Below are positions 53,430 through 62,943 of a stretch of 64,000 nucleotides of DNA, piece by piece. Origin of the DNA: Candidatus Brevundimonas phytovorans (GTDB lineage Bacteria > Pseudomonadota > Alphaproteobacteria > Caulobacterales > Caulobacteraceae); the NCBI GenBank assembly GCA_029203145.1, contig CP119309.1, positions 2,567,001-2,631,000 on the forward strand, read 5' to 3'. The notes beneath the pieces are model-generated. The model was not told where the DNA came from. It worked only from the letters and a program-made list of their open reading frames with translations, and ran no database searches. The position numbers and the translations under genes are program-made. The stretch's first letter is position 1; each line of letters opens with the position of its first letter.

Positions 53430-54764
53430 CTAGTTCTGGATCAGCCCCAGGGTGCGGGCCTCGACCTCCAGACCGTCCCGGAACTGGGGGGCCGCCAGAC
53501 CGATCAGGGCGCGGGCGCGCTGATCGGCCGTCAGACCGCGCAGGTTGACCCAGCCATGCTCGGTCACGACGATCTGGATATCGTTGCGCGGGGTGGTGAC
53601 GGGGCCGTCCAGCCGGGCGACGATGCGCGAGGCCGTCCCCTTGGCCGCCGTCGAATGGCAGGCGATGATCGACTTGCCCCCGGCCGAAGCCGAGGCGCCG
53701 CGCACGAAGTCCAGTTGACCGCCCGCCGCCGTATATTGCCGTCCGTTGAGATATTCCGAGCAGCAGGCGCCGAAGAGGTCGATCTGCAAGGTGGCGTTGA
53801 CCGAGACCATCCGGTCGTTGCGGGCGATGACCGCCGGGTCGTTCACATAGTCGACGGGACGCGCTTCAAGCGCCGGGTTGTCGTTCAGGAAGTCATAGGT
53901 GGCGCGATCGCCCATGGCGAAGGTGAAGACGGTCTTGCCCGGATGCAGGGTCTTCCTGGCATTGGTCACGACCCCGGCCCGCATCAGCTCCACCAGACCC
54001 GGCGTCAGCAGTTCGGTGTGGATGCCCAGGTCGGCATGGTCATGCAGGGCCGCACAGACCGCGTCCGGCAATGCGCCGATGCCCATTTGCAGGGTCGAGC
54101 CGTTCTCGATCAGGCCGGCGATGAGGCCGCCGATGACCAGGTCCTGCGGCTGCGGCGCCGCCTTGCCCGCCTCCAGCAAGGGTGCAGCGTGCTCGACCAG
54201 GGCCGTCACCTGCGACACATGGACGGTGCAGTCGCCATGGACGCGCGGCATGTGCGGATTGACCTCCAGGATCACCCGCCGGGCCGTCTTGGAGACCGCC
54301 AGGGCATAGTCGGTATTGGTGCCGAAGCTGAAGAAGCCGTCGGCGTCCATCGGCGAGACGGTGGCCAGCAGGGTGTCGACCCCGATCTCGCGCGTCAGCA
54401 CGTTCGGCGTCTGCTGGAAGCCCGTGGGGATGAACCAGACGGCCTGACGCCCGGCCTCGACGCCTTTCGCTTCCAGCTTCCGTTCGATGGCGCCGTGGAA
54501 CAGGCTGTGGGGGCGCAGGCGGTCGGTCAGATCGAAGCGCAGCACCGTCTCGCCGGCGATGGCGGTGGACAGCAGGTAGTAGATGTTGATGTCGGCGACC
54601 TCGCGCGCCTCGGCCCGGTCAGCCAGGGCCTTGAGCAGGGCGGGCGGCTGGCCGACGCCCAGGGCCATGGCCACCCGGGCGCCCGACGGGATCAGGGCGG
54701 CGGCGGCGGCGGGCGTGGTCAGGCGGTCGGCATACTGGGCGGCGTATTGTTCAGCAGGGGTCAT
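53430..54764 (-). CDS. Acetyl-CoA hydrolase/CoA-transferase (4-hydroxybutyrate CoA-transferase-like)
   Basis: A 444-residue family I CoA-transferase. IPSGARVAMALGVGQPPALLKALADRA is the N-terminal CoA site, HGDCTVHVSQV and GGLIAGLIENGSTLQMGIGALPDAV lie in the centre with the glutamate/glycine-rich active site, and VTEHGWVNLRGLTADQRARALIGLAAPQFRD closes the protein. It moves CoA between acetyl/butyryl-type acids, or hydrolyses acetyl-CoA; these are not separable by eye. Single gene. Confidence 0.85.
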   Translation of the reverse strand: MTPAEQYAAQYADRLTTPAAAAALIPSGARVAMALGVGQPPALLKALADRAEAREVADINIYYLLSTAIAGETVLRFDLTDRLRPHSLFHGAIERKLEAKGVEAGRQAVWFIPTGFQQTPNVLTREIGVDTLLATVSPMDADGFFSFGTNTDYALAVSKTARRVILEVNPHMPRVHGDCTVHVSQVTALVEHAAPLLEAGKAAPQPQDLVIGGLIAGLIENGSTLQMGIGALPDAVCAALHDHADLGIHTELLTPGLVELMRAGVVTNARKTLHPGKTVFTFAMGDRATYDFLNDNPALEARPVDYVNDPAVIARNDRMVSVNATLQIDLFGACCSEYLNGRQYTAAGGQLDFVRGASASAGGKSIIACHSTAAKGTASRIVARLDGPVTTPRNDIQIVVTEHGWVNLRGLTADQRARALIGLAAPQFRDGLEVEARTLGLIQN

Positions 54765-54831
54765 GGCGCTTCCTCAAACGGCCGTTCGGCTCTCTTCGAT
54801 CCGTTATCCGGCGCCCGAGATTTTCCGCCCG

Positions 54832-55581
54832 CTAGACATTGGTCGAAGGCGCGTCCTGAAGCGGGGCGTCATGCAGCCGCTGGCGGCGCCCAATGGCATA
54901 GGCGGCCAGCCACAAAAGCATGGCCCAGGCCGCACCGACGCTCCACCCGGCGAAGACGTCAGAGGCCCAGTGGGCGCCCAGATAGATGCGGGTCAAACCG
55001 ATCAGCAGGGCGATCAGGACGCCGCAGCCCAGAACATAGGCCTTCAGCCTTTTCTTCGGAAAGGCTCGCGTCAGCATGACCCCGAGCGTCAGATAGAAGA
55101 CGGTGGACAGCAGGGCGTGGCCGGAGGGGAAGCTGGCGTTCAGGGTCTCGACCGCCTGAAACTCCAGCGGCGGTCGGTCGCGTTCGAACAGGGCCTTCAG
55201 GCCTTCGCTCAGCGCCACCCCGCCGGCCAGCCCGGCGACCAACATCAGGGCCGACAGCCGCTTGCCCTGGATCAGCATGAAGCCCAGCGCGATCAGGGCG
55301 AACAGGGTCAGGACCGAAATCCCGCCTAGCGAAGTGAGGTCCGCCGCCGCCTCATGCAGCCACCACGGTCCCCAGGGACGGCCGGGATCATCGGCGAAGG
55401 GCCGCACGGCGTGCAGCACCGCCTGGTCAAACGCCTGGCCGTCAGCCTCGCGCATGTCGTCGGCCACCTCGATAAAGGTCAGGGTGCCCAGGGCGATCAC
55501 CAGCAGGGCGGCGACGGCGGCGATTTCGGTGCGGGCCACGCGCAGGGCGCGGGTCAGGAAGGCGGTGGGATGCGGAGCCAT
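54832..55581 (-). CDS. PAP2-family membrane phosphatase
   Basis: A 249-residue inner-membrane phosphatase with about six hydrophobic segments. The active-site motifs are KALFERDRPP (C1), FPSGHALLSTVFY (C2) and RIYLGAHWASDVFAGWSVG (C3), as in lipid phosphatases that act on undecaprenyl pyrophosphate or phosphatidylglycerol phosphate. The substrate cannot be chosen from sequence. It is divergent from nrdA. Confidence 0.88.
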   Translation of the reverse strand: MAPHPTAFLTRALRVARTEIAAVAALLVIALGTLTFIEVADDMREADGQAFDQAVLHAVRPFADDPGRPWGPWWLHEAAADLTSLGGISVLTLFALIALGFMLIQGKRLSALMLVAGLAGGVALSEGLKALFERDRPPLEFQAVETLNASFPSGHALLSTVFYLTLGVMLTRAFPKKRLKAYVLGCGVLIALLIGLTRIYLGAHWASDVFAGWSVGAAWAMLLWLAAYAIGRRQRLHDAPLQDAPSTNV

Positions 55582-55777
55582 GAGCCGCTAACGGTCAAGC
55601 TGTGGCGTCGTTCCCTCGCCCTGGCGATCACGCGTTTGTGAACACCCGGCAAGCAGCGGCGCGACGCGGCTTGGCGGTTGTCTTTTCCGACTTTTCCACA
55701 GGGGCATGATCACGGAATCCCGCTCCTCCACATCGGCCAAACAAGGTCAAGACTTTATAAAAAACTTAAGATGTGCG

Positions 55778-55824
55778 CCCATACATTTAGCCGAGCGCGG
55801 AAATGGAAACACCACATCTAGTGT
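55778..55824. promoter_or_regulatory. Paired NrdR-like boxes before nrdA
   Basis: ACACCACATCTAGTGT at 55809-55824 matches 13 of 16 positions of the NrdR consensus (acaCwAtATaTwGtgt). A second, weaker copy centred on TACATTTAG lies exactly 31 bp upstream (55778-55793). Pairs in this spacing are typical of NrdR, the ATP/dATP-sensing repressor of ribonucleotide reductase genes. Confidence 0.7.
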
Positions 55825-55874
55825 TTCAGACGGGCACGGGTCTTCTAACGGATTTGTTCGGGGCAGTGACGAAA

Positions 55875-57758
55875 ATGGCTGGCGGCGAAGCTTTGCAGAC
55901 GACGGAATTCACGGCGCTTTCTTCGGCTCCGGCCGGGGACAAGCCCCATCTGCAAGTGGTCACGGGACTGCATCTGGACCGTTCGCGCGACGCCGTGCTG
56001 ACCGACTTCGGCAAGAAGACCCTGGAAGACCGCTACCTGCTGCCGGGCGAAAGCTATCAGGACATGTTCGCCCGCGTGTCGACGGCCTATGCCGACGACG
56101 CGGGCCACGCCCAGCGCATCTACGACTACATGTCCAAGCTGTGGTTCATGCCCTCCACGCCGGTGCTGTCGAACGGCGGCGCCAATCGCGGCCTGCCGAT
56201 CAGCTGCTTCCTGAACGCCGTGGGCGACAGCCTGGACGGCATCCAGAACGTGTGGAACGAAAACGTCGCCCTGGCCTCGAACGGCGGCGGCATCGGCACC
56301 TACTGGGGCGGCGTCCGCTCCATCGGCGAGAAGGTCAAGGGCGCCGGCCAGACCAGCGGCATCATCCCCTTCATCCGCGTCATGGATTCGATGACGCTGG
56401 CGATCTCGCAGGGCTCGCTGCGCCGCGGCTCGGCCGCCGTCTATCTGGACATCCACCACCCCGAGATCGAAGAATTCCTCGAGATCCGAAAACCCTCGGG
56501 CGACTTCAACCGCAAGTCCCTGAATCTGCACCACGGCATCAACATCACGGACGAGTTCATGGAGGCGGTGAAGACCGGCTCCACCTTCAACCTGAAGTCG
56601 CCGAAAGACGGCGCGGTCATGAAGACTGTCGACGCCCGCGCGCTGTGGACCAAGCTGCTCGACATCCGCATGCAGACGGGCGAGCCCTATCTGATCTTCT
56701 CGGATACGGTGAACCGCCAGATGGCGCCGCACCAGCGCGCCCTGGGCCTGAAGGTCAAGCAGTCGAACCTGTGCGCCGAGATCATGCTGCACACCGGCCG
56801 CGACCACCTGGGCGTGGACCGCACCGCCGTCTGCTGCCTGTCCTCGGTCAACGCCGAGAGCTTCCTGGAATGGCGCGAAGAGCCGAAGTTCATCGAAGAC
56901 ATCATGCGCTTCCTGGACAATGTCCTGGAGGACTTCATCCAGCGCGCCCCGCCCGCCATGGCGGCGGCCGTCTATTCGGCCAAGCGCGAGCGTTCGGTGG
57001 GCCTGGGCCTGATGGGCTTCCACTCCTTCCTGCAGGGTCAGGGCGTGGCCTTCGAGTCGGCCATGGCCAAGTCGTGGAACATGCGCCTGTTCAAGCACCT
57101 GCGTCGCGAGGCCGACAAGGCCAGCCGCGTGCTGGCCGAGGAAAAGGGCGCCTGCCTGGACGCCGCTGATCAGGGCGTCATGGAGCGCTTCTCGCACAAG
57201 CTGGCCATCGCCCCCACCGCCTCGATCTCGATCATCTGCGGCGGCACCTCGGCGGGCATCGAGCCGATCCCGGCCAACATCTATACGCACAAGACCCTGT
57301 CGGGCTCGTTCGCGGTCAAGAACCCCTATCTGCAGAAGCTGCTGGGCGAGAAGGGCATCGACACCGAGGCGGTGTGGAACTCGATCCTCGAACACGAAGG
57401 CTCGGTGCAGCATCTGGAGGCCCTGTCGGACGACGAGAAGGGCATCTTCAAGACCGCCTTCGAGCTGGACCAGCGCTGGGTGGTCGAACTGGCCGCCGAC
57501 CGCGCGCCGGAAATCTGCCAGGCCCAGTCGCTGAACCTCTTCATCCCCGGCGACGTGAACAAGTGGGACCTGCACATGCTGCACTGGTCCGCCTGGGAGC
57601 GCGGCGTGAAGTCGCTCTACTATCTGCGCTCCAAGTCGGTGCAGCGCGCCGCCTTCGCCGGCGCCGAGGACAAGGCTGAGGTCGAGATCGATCCGAACCA
57701 GCCGGACCTCTTCTCGGCCGCCCCCACCGACTACGACGAGTGCCTGGCCTGCCAGTAG
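55875..57758 (+). CDS. nrdA: Ribonucleotide reductase alpha subunit
   Basis: A 627-residue catalytic subunit of a class I enzyme. NGGGIGTYWGGVRSIG, SNLCAEIMLHTGRDHLGV with the radical cysteine, NVLEDFIQRAPPAMAAA, and the C-terminal DECLACQ with redox cysteines are diagnostic. The frame is open from ATG 55803, but its first 24 codons have atypical codon use and overlap a NrdR-like box, so I choose ATG 55875. The usual N-terminal ATP-cone is not evident in the ~100 residues before the catalytic domain. A terminator follows at 57790. Confidence 0.93.
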   Translation: MAGGEALQTTEFTALSSAPAGDKPHLQVVTGLHLDRSRDAVLTDFGKKTLEDRYLLPGESYQDMFARVSTAYADDAGHAQRIYDYMSKLWFMPSTPVLSNGGANRGLPISCFLNAVGDSLDGIQNVWNENVALASNGGGIGTYWGGVRSIGEKVKGAGQTSGIIPFIRVMDSMTLAISQGSLRRGSAAVYLDIHHPEIEEFLEIRKPSGDFNRKSLNLHHGINITDEFMEAVKTGSTFNLKSPKDGAVMKTVDARALWTKLLDIRMQTGEPYLIFSDTVNRQMAPHQRALGLKVKQSNLCAEIMLHTGRDHLGVDRTAVCCLSSVNAESFLEWREEPKFIEDIMRFLDNVLEDFIQRAPPAMAAAVYSAKRERSVGLGLMGFHSFLQGQGVAFESAMAKSWNMRLFKHLRREADKASRVLAEEKGACLDAADQGVMERFSHKLAIAPTASISIICGGTSAGIEPIPANIYTHKTLSGSFAVKNPYLQKLLGEKGIDTEAVWNSILEHEGSVQHLEALSDDEKGIFKTAFELDQRWVVELAADRAPEICQAQSLNLFIPGDVNKWDLHMLHWSAWERGVKSLYYLRSKSVQRAAFAGAEDKAEVEIDPNQPDLFSAAPTDYDECLACQ

Positions 57759-57789
57759 GCCGCCCTCGCCTCACAAGCCGATAATCCAG

Positions 57790-57824
57790 CCGCCCGGGGG
57801 AACTCTCCTCCGGGCGGTTTCGTT
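57790..57824 (+). terminator. Rho-independent terminator after nrdA
   Basis: CCGCCCGG pairs with CCGGGCGG (8 bp, 12-base loop) and is followed by TTTCGTTT. Confidence 0.8.
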
Positions 57825-57920
57825 TGAGCGTGACAGGATTGTGGCTTGAAAGAGTCCGTTGCAGTTCCCCCGCGTTAGTGCAGAGTGGAGTTTGTTAACG
57901 GGTTTTGGGAGGGACCGTTG

Positions 57921-58781
57921 ATGCGCGTAGAGGCTTGCCTCGCTGGTATTCTGATCGCTGTGGGCCTGCCCATGGCGGCGAGTGCACAGACGACGACGGC
58001 CTCGATGGCAGGGCCCGTCGCGGTGCGCGGCAGCGACGCCGTCCAGTTCGAGGACGCCGCCGCCCGCCTGGACACCGACATCGCCTTCACCGCCACGGAC
58101 ACGCCCTTCGGCGGCGCCTTGAGCCTGTCAGGTTCTCCTGTCGGACGCGACGCCTTCGCCACCACCCGCAGCGAGGCCTGGTTCGCCGGCGACGGCTTCA
58201 CCGACCGGCTGCGCGTCACCGCCCGCGGCGAACCGCGCCGCGCCGACGGCGCGCCCGTGCCGCCGCGCGCCCTGGACGCCCGCACCTATGACGGCGAAGC
58301 CTATGACGTCACCTATACGCGCGGCTGGATCGCCGCCCATGGCCGCACCGCCTCGGGCCTGGAGGTGTCGCTGACGCCCCATGCCGGCCTTGGAGTCGGC
58401 AGCGACGGCCCCAGCGCCGAGGCCGGCGCCACCCTGAAGATCGGCGAGGGCCTGGACCGTCTGGCGCCCGACGGCGACGAAGCCTTCGGCGAGCGGGCGC
58501 GCTGGTATGTCTATGCCGCCGGGTCCAGGCGCGCTGTCGGCTACAACTTCGCCCGCACCCGCGACGGCGACTTCGCCCGTTCGGGCATGAGCCACGACAC
58601 GGGCGCCTTCCTCGGCGACGCCTCGATCGGCGTGGCCTATCGTCGAGGCGCGCTGCAAGGCTCGGTCGGCGTCGTCTATCGCGAGATCGAGGCCAACGGC
58701 ATCAAGGCCTATGGCGGCATCAACACGGACGTGTCGGAAGGCCTGGTGGCCTTCCAGCTGACGATCCGCCCCCGCGAATAG
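57921..58781 (+). CDS. LpxR/DUF2219-like exported barrel protein
   Basis: A 286-residue protein from ATG 57921, which has a GGAGGG ribosome site. The signal peptide ends ASAQ at ~residue 22. The C-terminal half reads like the end of lipid A 3'-O-deacylase LpxR proteins (AEAGATLKIGEGL, RWYVYAAGSRRAVGYNFARTRDGDFAR, FLGDASIGVAYRRGALQGSVGVVYR), with alternating beta-strand pattern and glycine turns. The N-terminal catalytic Asn/His of true LpxR is not evident, so activity is uncertain. It converges on ggt with a 7-bp gap. Confidence 0.65.
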   Translation: MRVEACLAGILIAVGLPMAASAQTTTASMAGPVAVRGSDAVQFEDAAARLDTDIAFTATDTPFGGALSLSGSPVGRDAFATTRSEAWFAGDGFTDRLRVTARGEPRRADGAPVPPRALDARTYDGEAYDVTYTRGWIAAHGRTASGLEVSLTPHAGLGVGSDGPSAEAGATLKIGEGLDRLAPDGDEAFGERARWYVYAAGSRRAVGYNFARTRDGDFARSGMSHDTGAFLGDASIGVAYRRGALQGSVGVVYREIEANGIKAYGGINTDVSEGLVAFQLTIRPRE

Positions 58782-58788
58782 CGCGCCC

Positions 58789-60552
58789 CTACTGGGTGCG
58801 CGCCACGCCCTCGCGTCGGCTGTCGGCCCCGGCGTCCCAGCGTCCGTTACGCCACAGGCCGCCGTGCAGACCCGAATTCTCCGATGTATTGGGCCGCAGT
58901 ACGATCCCCCGCGCCGCCATGCCTTCCTGCAAAGCCTCGCTGAAGCCCTCGGTATCGGCGCCGAAGCCGTCGCCCTTGGCCACCAGATTGGGCAGGTCGA
59001 ACGCCTCCTGCACCGGCAGACCCCAGCCCAGGGCCGCGATCAGGGCCTTGGCGTTATAGGCCAGGATGGACGAGCCGCCGGGCGAACCCAGAGCCCCCAC
59101 CAGCCGACCCTGCCGGTCCAGCACGATGACCGGCGACATCGACGAGCGCGGACGCTTGCCCGCCGCCACGGCGTTGGCCGCCGGCGTGCCGTCGGCCGCG
59201 GTCGGGACCAGCGAGAAGTCGGTCAGTTGGTTGTTGAGGAAGAAGCCCCCCGCCATCCGGCCGGAACCGAACAGGCTCTCGACCGTGGTGGTCATGCTGA
59301 CGGCGTTGCCCTTGGCGTCCACCACGACCAGGTGCGAGGTGCCGGCCGGCTCACGCGTGGCGTCGGCGCCGACGCGCGGCGCGCCCGGCGGCGTCCCGAA
59401 CGGGGCGGCCCCACGCAGAGCCGGGGCCAGGGCGGCGCGCTCGGCCACATAGGTCGGGTCCAGCAAGCCGGCGACCGGCACCGAGACGAAGGCGGGATCG
59501 CCGAAATAGCGGTCGCGGTCGGCGTACATCAGCCGTTGTAGCTGGGCGAAGGCGGCCCAGGCTTCGGGGCTCTGCGCGCCCTTGTCCAGATCCGGCGTCT
59601 GCTCGCCCATGGCCAGCAGTTGCAGGATCGACGCCCCGCTGGACGGCGGCGGCGGCACGCAGACGACATAGACCTTGTAGGGTCCGCAGACGGCCTCGCG
59701 CACCAGGGGGCGATAGGCGGCGATGTCAGCGGTGGTCAGCCCGCCCGGACGCGGCCCCTCGGCCACGGCGGCGGCGATGGCCTCGGCCAGACGCCCGGTC
59801 TGCAAGCCCGCCGCGCCCTCGCGCGCCAGCGTCCGCACCGTCTCGGCATAGGCGGGGTTCTTCAGTACATCCCCGGCGACGTAGCGCGTGCCGTCGGCCT
59901 TGGTGAAATACTCGGTCGCCCAGCGGGTCTTGGCCTGAGGCGCATCGCCGTTGATCATTCCGGCCAGTCGCGGGCTGACGACAAAGCCGTCTTGGGCCAG
60001 CTTTTCGGCGTCCCCGAACAGTTCCGACCAAGGCAGGGCGCCATGCTGCTTCTGCGCCAGGGCCAGCATGGGCACGGCGCCCGGCGCGCCGGTCGAGTGG
60101 CCGCTCAGCACCGCATCGACGAAGGGCAGCGGCCGACCGTTTTCATAAAAGAGCTCAGGCGTGGCTGAGGCGGGCGCCGTCTCGCGTCCGTCATAAACGG
60201 TCAGCGCCGCGCTCTCGGCGTCATAGACCATCATGAAGGCGCCCCCGCCCAGGCCCGAAGACTGCGGCTCGACCAGACCCAGGACCGCCTGGATGGCCAC
60301 GGCGGCGTCGACCGCCGCCCCGCCGCGCGCCAGAACCTTCATCCCCGCCTCGACCGCCAGGGGGTTGGCCGCCGACACGAAGGGCCCGCGCGCAGGCGTT
60401 TCCGCCGCCGCTGCAATCGGTTCCACCGCCGTCGCCTCGGCGACCGGCGCCGTGGCGCATCCCGCCAAGATAAATGCGCTGACAGCCGCGCTCGTCAGAA
60501 TGAGCGAAATCTTGCGCCGACGGTTCGACGAGGGGTTGGAATAGGCGCGCAC
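58789..60552 (-). CDS. ggt: Gamma-glutamyltransferase (lipoprotein-type signal)
   Basis: A 587-residue enzyme that cleaves or transfers the gamma-glutamyl group of glutathione. GTG 60552, with an AGGAG site 8 bases before it, starts the frame; it gives a lipoprotein signal with lipobox ILAGC. FVSAANPLAVEAGMKVLARGGAAVDAAVAIQAVLGLVEPQSSGLGGGAFMM is the large-subunit start. GTSHLVVVDAKGNAVSMTTTVESLFGSG carries the autoprocessing/catalytic threonine, and GGSSILAYNAKALI-type GSPGGSS follows. The open frame upstream to 60732 lacks a ribosome site and signal. Confidence 0.92.
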   Translation of the reverse strand: MRAYSNPSSNRRRKISLILTSAAVSAFILAGCATAPVAEATAVEPIAAAAETPARGPFVSAANPLAVEAGMKVLARGGAAVDAAVAIQAVLGLVEPQSSGLGGGAFMMVYDAESAALTVYDGRETAPASATPELFYENGRPLPFVDAVLSGHSTGAPGAVPMLALAQKQHGALPWSELFGDAEKLAQDGFVVSPRLAGMINGDAPQAKTRWATEYFTKADGTRYVAGDVLKNPAYAETVRTLAREGAAGLQTGRLAEAIAAAVAEGPRPGGLTTADIAAYRPLVREAVCGPYKVYVVCVPPPPSSGASILQLLAMGEQTPDLDKGAQSPEAWAAFAQLQRLMYADRDRYFGDPAFVSVPVAGLLDPTYVAERAALAPALRGAAPFGTPPGAPRVGADATREPAGTSHLVVVDAKGNAVSMTTTVESLFGSGRMAGGFFLNNQLTDFSLVPTAADGTPAANAVAAGKRPRSSMSPVIVLDRQGRLVGALGSPGGSSILAYNAKALIAALGWGLPVQEAFDLPNLVAKGDGFGADTEGFSEALQEGMAARGIVLRPNTSENSGLHGGLWRNGRWDAGADSRREGVARTQ

Positions 60553-60704
60553 GAAACGGCTCCTGCGGGGTTCGGGGAGAGGTTCATGCCTAGTGTCACA
60601 GCCCGCAAAGTCCAAGTCTGCATTTTCTATCGGCATTTTCTGAAAAGCTGCTTGCCAGCCCCGGCCCCGCCCGCTAGATAGCCGCCCTGCCCGCAAGGCA
60701 ATGC

Positions 60705-60781
60705 GCACCCGTAGCTCAGCTGGATAGAGCACCAGACTACGAATCTGGGGGTCAGGAGTTCGAATCTCTTCGGGTGCGCCA
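60705..60781 (+). tRNA. tRNA-Arg (ACG)
   Basis: A 77-base cloverleaf: acceptor stem GCACCCG/CGGGTGC, D arm TAGCTCAGCTGGATAGAGC, anticodon loop CTACGAA in a 5-bp stem, T arm GTTCGAATC, and encoded CCA. The anticodon ACG reads CGN arginine codons after deamination to ICG. Confidence 0.97.
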
Positions 60782-60976
60782 CTTTGCTTTCAAGGACATG
60801 GCCTCTAGGCCTCGCGGTAGATTATGCCGGTCATTTTGCAGATGTCGGCGCCTGACAATCAATCGAGCCTAATCCGTCGCCGCCATCGACATTTGTGCGG
60901 TCAAGGCGATGCCATGGAGCGCGGGTTTCATGGCATCCCAGAGACGCCCAGCCGAACCAAGCGCACAATATGACGC

Positions 60977-61726
60977 CTAGGCCTCGGCCTCATAGGTGAC
61001 GCCGGTCAGATAGAGGCCGTCTGACGGCGCCACCGGGCCGCAGCGTGCGCGGTCCTTGGCGGCCAAGGCGGCGCCCAGATCAGCCACGCCCCAGCGGCCC
61101 AGACCGACCTCGGCCAGACTGCCGGCCATCGAGCGGACCTGACGGTGCAGGAAGCTGCGGGCCTCGAACACCAGATGCACTTCCTCGCCGACGCGGGCGA
61201 CGCGGGCCACGTCCAGGGTCTTGACCGGGCTGGCCGACTGGCACTGGGCGTCGCGGAAGGTGGTGAAGTCGTGCAGGCCCACCAAAGCCTGCGCCGCCGC
61301 ATGCATGGCCTCGGCGTCCAGCGGCTTCTTGACGTGCCAGACCCGGCCCCGGTCCAGAGCCGGGCGGCCGGGCCGGTTGAGGATGCGATACAGATACTTG
61401 CGCCCGTTGGCGGTGAAGCGGGCGTGCCAGTCGTCGCTGACGGGAGCGCAGTCCAGCACCGCCACGGCCTCGTGCATCAGGTGGGCGTTCAGGGCGTTCA
61501 TCACCGTCCGCGCCGGCCAGTCGCGCTCCAGATCGACGTGACAGGTCTGGCCCGTAGCGTGGACGCCGGTATCGGTGCGGCCGGCAGCGGCGATGCGCAC
61601 CGTCTGGCCGGAGAAGGCGGTCATCGCCGTCTCAATGACGCCCTGCACCGTCGGCTGGTCCGTCTGGGCCTGAAAGCCGTTGTAGGCCGAGCCGTCGTAC
61701 TCGACTGTGAAACGGTAGCGGGGCAT
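60977..61726 (-). CDS. truA: tRNA pseudouridine(38-40) synthase
   Basis: A 249-residue enzyme that isomerises uridines 38-40 of the anticodon arm. YRFTVEYDGSAYNGFQAQTDQPTVQGVIE is the standard start, AAAGRTDTGVHATGQ carries the catalytic aspartate, and FLHRQVRSMAGSLAEVGLGRW is the C-terminal block. Its ATG shares a base with the fmt stop, and it ends the def-orf-fmt-truA cluster. A 195-bp region to the tRNA follows with nothing I recognise. Confidence 0.95.
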   Translation of the reverse strand: MPRYRFTVEYDGSAYNGFQAQTDQPTVQGVIETAMTAFSGQTVRIAAAGRTDTGVHATGQTCHVDLERDWPARTVMNALNAHLMHEAVAVLDCAPVSDDWHARFTANGRKYLYRILNRPGRPALDRGRVWHVKKPLDAEAMHAAAQALVGLHDFTTFRDAQCQSASPVKTLDVARVARVGEEVHLVFEARSFLHRQVRSMAGSLAEVGLGRWGVADLGAALAAKDRARCGPVAPSDGLYLTGVTYEAEA

Positions 61727-62706
61727 TACTCTTGGAGGCCGCGATCAGAAGGCTCCGCCTTCTCGACCCGACGCGGCCCGCCCAGCACAGTTCCAGCAGG
61801 GAGCGGGAAACCACGCAGCATTTCCTCGGCCGACTGCGCCGCCTTGCCGGGGCGCTGCACGCGGGTCAGGCGCACCGCGCCGGTTCCGCAGGCCACCGTC
61901 AGGGCGTCGTCCAGCACCTGGCCGGGCGCGCCCTGCCCGTCAGCCAGAGCCGACATCAGGGCCTTGACGCGCACGGGCTCGCCGTCCGCCTCGACCTCGA
62001 ACCAGGCGCCGGGGAAGGGCGACAGGCCACGGATATGGGCGTCGACCTCGGCAGCGGGGCGGGTCCAGTCGATACGGGCCTCGGCGGGGGTGATCTTCTT
62101 GGCGTAGGTCGCCTCGCCCGCCTGTTCAGTCTCGGTGAAGCCGCCGCGTTCGATGGCGGCCAGCGCCCGCGGCCACAGGGCGGCGCCGAGGTGCGCCATG
62201 CGCTCGGTGAGGCTGGCCGCCGTGTCGTCGGGATGGATGTCCATGACCTCGGACAGGATGATGGCGCCCTCGTCCAGGCCCTCGCTCATCCGCATGATCT
62301 GGGCGCCGGTCTGGCGGTCGCCGGCCATGATGGCGCGCTGGATCGGAGCGGCCCCGCGCCAGCGCGGCAAGAGCGAGCCGTGCAGGTTGAAACAGCCCAG
62401 TCGCGGCGCCTCCAGCACTTCAGGCTTGAGGATCTGGCCGTAGGCGACGACGCAGGCGGCGTCGAGATCCAGGCTCTTGAAGATGTCGATGGCTTCCGGC
62501 GCCTTCATGCTCTCGGGCGTGAAGACCGGCAGGCCCATAGCCTCGGCGAAGGCGTGGACCGGCGACGGCGTCAGCTTCTGCCCCCGGCCCTTGGGGCGCG
62601 GCGGTTGCGAATAGACGGCGGCGATCTCGTGTCCCGAGGCGATCAGCTCGGCCAGCGACGGCACGGCGAAGTCGGGGGTTCCCATGAAGGCTAGGCGCAT
62701 GGGCAC
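61726..62706 (-). CDS. fmt: Methionyl-tRNA formyltransferase
   Basis: A 326-residue enzyme placing a formyl group on initiator methionyl-tRNA. MRLAFMGTPDFAVPSLAELI, GSLLPRWRGAAPIQRAIMAGD (the SLLPRWRG signature) and GVTxM-type SEGLDEGAIILSEV blocks are clear, and the C-terminal tRNA-binding domain covers ~210-310. It follows a 71-residue membrane protein gene by 21 bp and is coupled to truA. Confidence 0.96.
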   Translation of the reverse strand: MPMRLAFMGTPDFAVPSLAELIASGHEIAAVYSQPPRPKGRGQKLTPSPVHAFAEAMGLPVFTPESMKAPEAIDIFKSLDLDAACVVAYGQILKPEVLEAPRLGCFNLHGSLLPRWRGAAPIQRAIMAGDRQTGAQIMRMSEGLDEGAIILSEVMDIHPDDTAASLTERMAHLGAALWPRALAAIERGGFTETEQAGEATYAKKITPAEARIDWTRPAAEVDAHIRGLSPFPGAWFEVEADGEPVRVKALMSALADGQGAPGQVLDDALTVACGTGAVRLTRVQRPGKAAQSAEEMLRGFPLPAGTVLGGPRRVEKAEPSDRGLQE

Positions 62707-62727
62707 GCCTTTAGACCGTGGGACGGA

Positions 62728-62943
62728 TTACATCCAGCGCGTATAGACGCCGCCGCCTTCGTCCCACTCGCCGCCCGCGTCGAGCGCGTCGTCGAAATCA
62801 AGCAGACGGTCCAGCAGCAGACCCGCCACCACGCCCAGTGCGCCGACAGCGACGATGGTGGCCAGGCTGGCCACGCCGACCTTCTGGTTGCGGGTCAGAC
62901 GGCGACGACCGCTGGGGTCGATGATCTGGGTCTTGCGGGCCAT
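62728..62943 (-). CDS. Small single-pass membrane protein between def and fmt
   Basis: A 71-residue protein, not recognised. It begins with a basic stretch (MARKTQIIDPSGRRRLTRNQK), has one transmembrane helix (VGVASLATIVAVGALGVVAGLLL) and ends in an acidic tail (DFDDALDAGGEWDEGGG), so N-in/C-out topology is likely. Its ATG overlaps the def stop (TGATG), showing translational coupling with def. Confidence 0.75.
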   Translation of the reverse strand: MARKTQIIDPSGRRRLTRNQKVGVASLATIVAVGALGVVAGLLLDRLLDFDDALDAGGEWDEGGGVYTRWM

